Below, piece after piece: positions 60,314 to 64,000 of a stretch of 64,000 nucleotides of DNA. Each line of letters starts with the position of its first letter. The stretch's first letter is position 1. The position numbers and the translations under genes were made by a program. This DNA is from CAKAHY01 sp963522175 (GTDB taxonomy: Bacteria > Bacillota > Clostridia > Lachnospirales > Lachnospiraceae): the NCBI GenBank assembly GCA_963522175.1, contig CAUQXC010000004.1, positions 288,324 to 352,323 on the forward strand, read 5' to 3'. Under the pieces are notes generated by a model, which was given only the letters and a program-made list of their open reading frames with translations, had not been told where the DNA came from and searched no databases.

Positions 60314-62152
60314 ATGATAGAATATGCAACCAAAATTACTGCGCTATACTCCCGCCTTTCAGTTGGTGATGAGGACAGGGACGGTGGCGAAAGCAACAGT
60401 ATTGTAAATCAAAAGGCATTTTTAGAGAGATATGCAAGACAGAACAAATTGATGAACATTCGCCACTATATTGATGATGATGAAAGCGGCAGGTTCTTTG
60501 ACCGTTCCGCCTATACACAGATGATAAGTGATGTAGAAAGCGGAAAAATCGGCATTGTCATTATGAAAGATATGACAAGGTGGGGACGAGATTATCTTCA
60601 AGTAGGAAACGCTATGGAAATATTTAGAAGAAATAATGTACGGTTTATTGCCATCAATAACGGTATCGACAGTAAAGACCAAAATACATTGGAATTTGCC
60701 CCATTTATCAATATCATGTCAGAGTGGTATGCAAGAGACATCAGCAAGAAAGTAACAACAGGCATTAAGACCAAAGGAGCAAGCGGAAAGCCAGTTGCAA
60801 CAGAAGCCCCCTACGGCTATATAAAAGACCCTGATAACAAAGATTTTTGGATAGTCGATAAAGAAGCTGCCGAAGTCGTAAAACTCATTTTTAGACTGTT
60901 TATGGATGGGAAAAACAGAAATCAGATAGCCGTTTACTTGAAAGAGAAAGAAATACTAACCCCAACCTTTTATATGAAACAGCAAGACAGAGGAACGGCG
61001 AAAAACAGAAAGCTGAATGAAGAAAACCGTTATAACTGGAACAAAGCAACCCTAACACACATACTGAAAAGGCAGGAGTATTGTGGCGATGTAGTCAACT
61101 TCAAGACCGAAAAGCATTACAAAGACAAACGAAACCACTATGTAGATAAAGATAAGTGGCAGGTAATCAAAAATGTGCATGAGCCAATCATAGATCGAGC
61201 TACTTATGAAAATGTACAACGGATATTAAAAAACGCACCTGTAAAAAGACCAAACGGAGATGGAGAAATCCACGCTTTATCCGGACTGATGTACTGTAAA
61301 GATTGCGGTACAAAAATGCACATCCGTACCATACACAAAAGCGGAAAAGTGCAACATGTAACCTATTGCAGCGAATATGCCAAAGGAAAATCCAAACACC
61401 CGAAATGCCATTCTCCCCACCGTATTGATGTCGATGATGTGATGGAAAATCTCACAGAGGTTTTGCGAAAGATAGCACAGTATTCATTGGCAAATAAAGA
61501 AGAATTTGAAGCACTGGTAAAAAGCAGTCTTGCCAAAGAACAGACAGAAGAAATCAAAAAACAGAAAAAGCGTATACCACAAATCACAGACAGAATGGAA
61601 CAGATAGAAAGAGTTATGAATAAGCTGTATGAGGATAATGCACTGGGAAATATTGAGCCGAAGCGTTATGAGCAATTATCGGGGAAATATGCAGAAGAAT
61701 ATTACAGCTTAAAAGCAGAACAGGAGCAAATAGAGGAACGCTTATCCGAATTTGAAAGCGCCAACCAAAGAGCAAAGAACTTTATCAAACTGGCAGAAAG
61801 CTACTCAGATTTTGAAGAACTTACCCCCACTGCCATCAATGAATTTATCAGTAAAATTGTAGTACATGAACGAGATGTCAAAAGAGCAAAATATGCCGTT
61901 CAGCGTATTGAAGTCTATTTCAATTATATCGGAAAATTTGAAAATGAACTTACAAAAGAGATAGAGCCGACAGAACAAGAAATGATACAGATGAGGGAAG
62001 AAATCGAAGAAGCCAAGAAAGAAAAAACAAGAGCATATCACAGGGCATATTCCAAAGAATACCGATCTAAAAATATTGAAAAATTCAGAGAGTATGAACG
62101 GATAAAAGCACGAGAATACAGGGCAAGAAAGAAGCTACAAGCGGTAACCTAA
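60314..62152 (+). CDS. Large serine recombinase
   Basis: Site-specific recombinase of 612 residues that moves the inner element. N-terminal resolvase domain with the catalytic Ser in TALYSRLSVGDED (about residue 16) and EPSGR-type arginine region DDESGRFFDRSAY, then KDMTRWGRDYL. The recombinase domain follows at about 165-275 (EAPYGYIKDP), and a zinc ribbon at about 325-380 (CKDCGTKM and CH-containing tail). The C-terminal coiled coil has DUF4368 features (INEFISKIVVHERDV, VYFNYIGKF) and a basic tail. GGAGG precedes ATG 60314. Intact. Confidence 0.93.
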   Translation: MIEYATKITALYSRLSVGDEDRDGGESNSIVNQKAFLERYARQNKLMNIRHYIDDDESGRFFDRSAYTQMISDVESGKIGIVIMKDMTRWGRDYLQVGNAMEIFRRNNVRFIAINNGIDSKDQNTLEFAPFINIMSEWYARDISKKVTTGIKTKGASGKPVATEAPYGYIKDPDNKDFWIVDKEAAEVVKLIFRLFMDGKNRNQIAVYLKEKEILTPTFYMKQQDRGTAKNRKLNEENRYNWNKATLTHILKRQEYCGDVVNFKTEKHYKDKRNHYVDKDKWQVIKNVHEPIIDRATYENVQRILKNAPVKRPNGDGEIHALSGLMYCKDCGTKMHIRTIHKSGKVQHVTYCSEYAKGKSKHPKCHSPHRIDVDDVMENLTEVLRKIAQYSLANKEEFEALVKSSLAKEQTEEIKKQKKRIPQITDRMEQIERVMNKLYEDNALGNIEPKRYEQLSGKYAEEYYSLKAEQEQIEERLSEFESANQRAKNFIKLAESYSDFEELTPTAINEFISKIVVHERDVKRAKYAVQRIEVYFNYIGKFENELTKEIEPTEQEMIQMREEIEEAKKEKTRAYHRAYSKEYRSKNIEKFREYERIKAREYRARKKLQAVT

Positions 62153-62179
62153 AATTAAATATCAATCAAAATGAAAAGA

Positions 62180-62209
62180 GGTTTCCTAGATTACAGGAAA
62201 TCTTTTTTT
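62180..62209 (+). terminator. Terminator after the recombinase
   Basis: GGTTTCCT (62180-62187) pairs with AGGAAATC (62195-62202, one G-U), followed by seven Ts. Confidence 0.8.
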
Positions 62210-62233
62210 GTGCAAGTAAAAAGGAGGAATTGA

Positions 62234-62416
62234 ATGACAGAAAAACAAGAAGCACAGACTAAAGGTGAACGAGTCATGTCCCGAAAACCTGATGGCATTT
62301 TAATAAAAAAGATTAGAGGAAAGACCTTTGTAAGCGAGATATATTTTGATAAAGAGAGCAAGGATACCTTTCAAGATAAGCTGTTAAAGATAGTGCAAGC
62401 GGAACGGAAAGAATAA
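62234..62416 (+). CDS. TnpW-like small protein
   Basis: Protein of 60 residues, MTEKQEAQTKGERVMSRKP in its first part and KTFVSEIYFDKESKDTFQDK in the middle. The 'DG-I-I-KKI-GKT-V--YF' pattern fits transposon-encoded TnpW-type proteins of clostridial mobile elements, often near the recombinase. ATG 62234 with AAGGAGGA upstream. Function unknown. Confidence 0.7.
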   Translation: MTEKQEAQTKGERVMSRKPDGILIKKIRGKTFVSEIYFDKESKDTFQDKLLKIVQAERKE

Positions 62417-62583
62417 AGGAAAAAGATAATTTTTGTATCTATCTTTTCTATTATTTTTCTGTATGTCTTGATGAATTCCTGAGGGCAAGTAGGAAATCTG
62501 ACAGTGGAAAAAAGCCATTGAAAATGGTATAATATTTTCAGATGATTTATAGAAAAAATTTGAAATTGTGAAGGTAAATAATA

Positions 62584-63069
62584 ATGTTGAGATTAAAGCC
62601 TTATAATATAAACGATGCAGATATAATTCTTTCTTGGATTAAAGATGAAATAGATTTTTATAAATGGTCAGCAGGTGTTTTGGGCAAATATCCGATAACA
62701 AAAGAGAAGTTTGGGTTTGTTAATAATCTAATGGCTTTTACAGCTATTGAAGATGATAAGATAGTAGGTTTTTTTACAATGAGAAGACCTTCAAAAAGCT
62801 TTGATGAGTTGAGGTTTGGTTTTGTAATTATTGCCCCTTCAAAGCGTGGCAAAGGATATGGCAAGAAAATGCTTCAGTTAGGCTTAAAGTTTGCATTTGA
62901 AATTTATGGTACAAAAAAGGTTTCATTAAGTGTTTTTGAAAACAATGAATCTGCATATTTCTGTTACAAGGCAGTTGGTTTTGATGATGTAATTTTTGAT
63001 AAGACAGAAACATATTATATTTTGGGAGAAGAATGGAAATGCAAAGAATTGATGATTGAAAATCAGTAA
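62584..63069 (+). CDS. GNAT-family N-acetyltransferase (element cargo)
   Basis: Acetyltransferase of 161 residues. It starts MLRLKPYNINDADIIL; the acetyl-CoA site reads FVIIAPSKRGKGYGKKML (RGKGYG motif) near residue 90, and VFENNESAYFCYKAVGF follows. A promoter with TGGAAA, 17 bases, TATAAT lies at about 62502-62530. It looks like cargo of the inner mobile element. Substrate unknown; no resistance role can be read. Confidence 0.88.
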   Translation: MLRLKPYNINDADIILSWIKDEIDFYKWSAGVLGKYPITKEKFGFVNNLMAFTAIEDDKIVGFFTMRRPSKSFDELRFGFVIIAPSKRGKGYGKKMLQLGLKFAFEIYGTKKVSLSVFENNESAYFCYKAVGFDDVIFDKTETYYILGEEWKCKELMIENQ

Positions 63070-63192
63070 ATCCCAGTTTTTATCTAACTTAAACAACTAA
63101 ATACAAGCTGTAACATAGCAGTTCACAAAACAGTAAATCAAATCGGTTTACTGTTTTTTATTGCTCAAAATTAGAAAGAAAGGACAGGAAAA

Positions 63193-63513
63193 ATGAAAAA
63201 TATAGATGAAAAAATTTTAATGGCAGAAGAAGAAATCAAGCAGTTACAAAATAAAAGAAAAAAGCTCATCAGTCAGCAGAAACAGGAAGAGAGAAAAAAG
63301 AGGGATAGACGGCTTTATGAAAAAGGAGGAGTCTTTGAAAGTATATTTATCGAAAGCAAGGATTTTACCAAAGATGAATTCTATCAGCTAATCACATTCC
63401 CAAACATCAAAGAAGCAGTCAATCAAAAAATCCTAAAAATTATTGAGAAGCGAGAACAAAGCGAAAATCAAAATACAGAAAACCAAGAGGAAGAAACAGA
63501 CACAGAGGAATAG
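63193..63513 (+). CDS. DUF3847 domain protein
   Basis: Protein of 106 residues, very basic and helical in the first half (MAEEEIKQLQNKRKKLISQQ and more), then RLYEKGGVFESIFIESKDF and a helical end. It is the intact form of the gene at 31169. Proteins of this family lie directly upstream of MobA-type relaxases, so a role in mobilization as accessory DNA-binding protein is likely but not shown. AAAGGACAGG precedes ATG 63193. Confidence 0.8.
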   Translation: MKNIDEKILMAEEEIKQLQNKRKKLISQQKQEERKKRDRRLYEKGGVFESIFIESKDFTKDEFYQLITFPNIKEAVNQKILKIIEKREQSENQNTENQEEETDTEE

Positions 63514-63514
63514 T

Positions 63515-63702
63515 CCCTTGTTTACAAGGGCGCACTTATACACCCTAAAGGGTGTGTGCGTTCTCCGAAGGCTCTTGCAGAGAGCATATCAGCTAAAGCT
63601 GATACAGGGGAGCTACACTCCCCTACGGAAATAAATTTCCTACCCCTTGTGTACTTCCCAAAAGAAATCGGATAAAAAGCTATCCGATTTCTTTTAGGAA
63701 GT
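63515..63702 (+). repeat. Run of seven hairpins before mobA (candidate oriT or RNA leader)
   Basis: Consecutive inverted repeats fill the stretch: CCCTTGT/ACAAGGG 63515-63530; CGCAC/GTGCG around ACACCCT/AGGGTGT 63531-63560; GCTCT/AGAGC 63571-63585; TATCAGCT/AGCTGATA 63587-63604; AGGGGAG/CTCCCCT 63606-63624; GGAAAT/ATTTCC 63627-63640; and a 14-bp stem 63661-63674 with 63681-63694, enlarged by ACTTCC/GGAAGT to 63653-63702. The last has terminator shape. Confidence 0.85.
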
Positions 63703-63754
63703 CTTATCCATCGCCACATAAAAGTATCAGAAAAACGAAAGGAGGTCTTATCTT

Positions 63755-64000
63755 ATGGCGATATATCATCTTAGTATAAAGATTATCTCAAGAGGTAAAG
63801 GCAAAAGTGCAGTAGCAGCAGCTTCCTATCGTAGTGGTGAAAAGATAAAAAACGAATATGATGGCGTAGTTCACGACTTTACAAGAAAAGGCGGAATCGC
63901 CCATACCGAAATTCTATTACCACAAAATGCACCACAGGAATTTTCAGATAGAGGAACATTATGGAACAGTGTAGAGAAAATAGAAAAAAGTAAAAACTCA
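63755..64000 (+). CDS. MobA/MobL family relaxase (N-terminal part)
   Basis: Start of a relaxase that nicks the origin of transfer of a mobilizable element. The 82 visible residues begin MAIYHLSIKIISRGKGKSAV, followed by AAASYRSGEKIKNEYDGV and TEILLPQNAP; all are hallmarks of the MobA/MobL N-terminus. GGAGG lies 10 bases before ATG 63755. It runs off the right edge. It is preceded by the hairpin run and a DUF3847 gene. Confidence 0.92.
   Translation, partial: MAIYHLSIKIISRGKGKSAVAAASYRSGEKIKNEYDGVVHDFTRKGGIAHTEILLPQNAPQEFSDRGTLWNSVEKIEKSKNS

Noticed and set aside
63515..63702. CRISPR array or transcription terminator cluster
   Set aside because: The stems differ in sequence from each other, so they are not CRISPR repeats; only the last has terminator form.

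Overview
The window reads as chromosome of a low-GC Gram-positive anaerobe of the class Clostridia that ferments amino acids by the Stickland reaction. The evidence is a complete selenocysteine-dependent glycine reductase locus, clostridial-type gene content (pyruvate phosphate dikinase, a Na+-pumping decarboxylase, scpAB) and strong Shine-Dalgarno sites. I cannot assign a genus.

Region 1 (1-4.2 kb): a cysteine desulfurase (cut by the window edge) diverges from mnmA, a secreted N-acetylmuramoyl-L-alanine amidase lipoprotein and a second cysteine desulfurase-like enzyme. Region 2 (4.2-19.7 kb) is the metabolic core: a Na+/amino-acid symporter, a glycine riboswitch with its own hairpin, then grdX-grdE-grdB, the selenocysteine tRNA selC, trxB-trxA-grdA, grdC-grdD, selD-selA-selB and a LysR regulator. 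Three genes (grdB, grdA, selD) carry in-frame UGA codons read as selenocysteine. The locus encodes the enzyme, its electron donors (thioredoxin and its reductase) and the whole machinery for making and inserting selenocysteine. Region 3 (19.7-28 kb) holds surface and transport functions: a secreted subtilisin with C-terminal wall-binding repeats, a Na/Pi cotransporter with PhoU-like tail, and a Bce-type peptide-sensing module (response regulator, kinase, ABC ATPase, permease).

Region 4 (28-32.9 kb) is a decayed mobile-element graveyard: a broken serine recombinase, an IS30-type element with 32-bp inverted repeats and a dead transposase, a small HTH regulator, a small membrane protein, an ABC fragment, a DUF3847-type gene and a broken IS1380-type element. 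Region 5 (33-54.7 kb) is ordinary core genome: gap-pgk-tpiA, ilvN-ilvC, a biotin-dependent carboxyltransferase/Na+-decarboxylase operon that joins 12S-, 5S-, gamma-, BCCP- and beta-type subunits, a D,D-carboxypeptidase, scpA-scpB-dut, hflX, a DAHP synthase on the minus strand, and ppdK.

Region 6 (54.7 kb to the end) is an integrative conjugative element of the Tn1549-like kind (DUF6075, DUF3970, ParA, ParB, RepA_N initiator, KilA-N, PcfB, VirD4 start). Its virD4/traG gene is interrupted after about 115 codons by a second, mobilizable element (large serine recombinase, TnpW-like protein, acetyltransferase, DUF3847 protein, a run of seven hairpins and the start of a MobA/MobL relaxase). Two non-coding structures stand out: seven tandem 23-bp repeats inside repA, whose period is not a multiple of three, and the hairpin run just before mobA.
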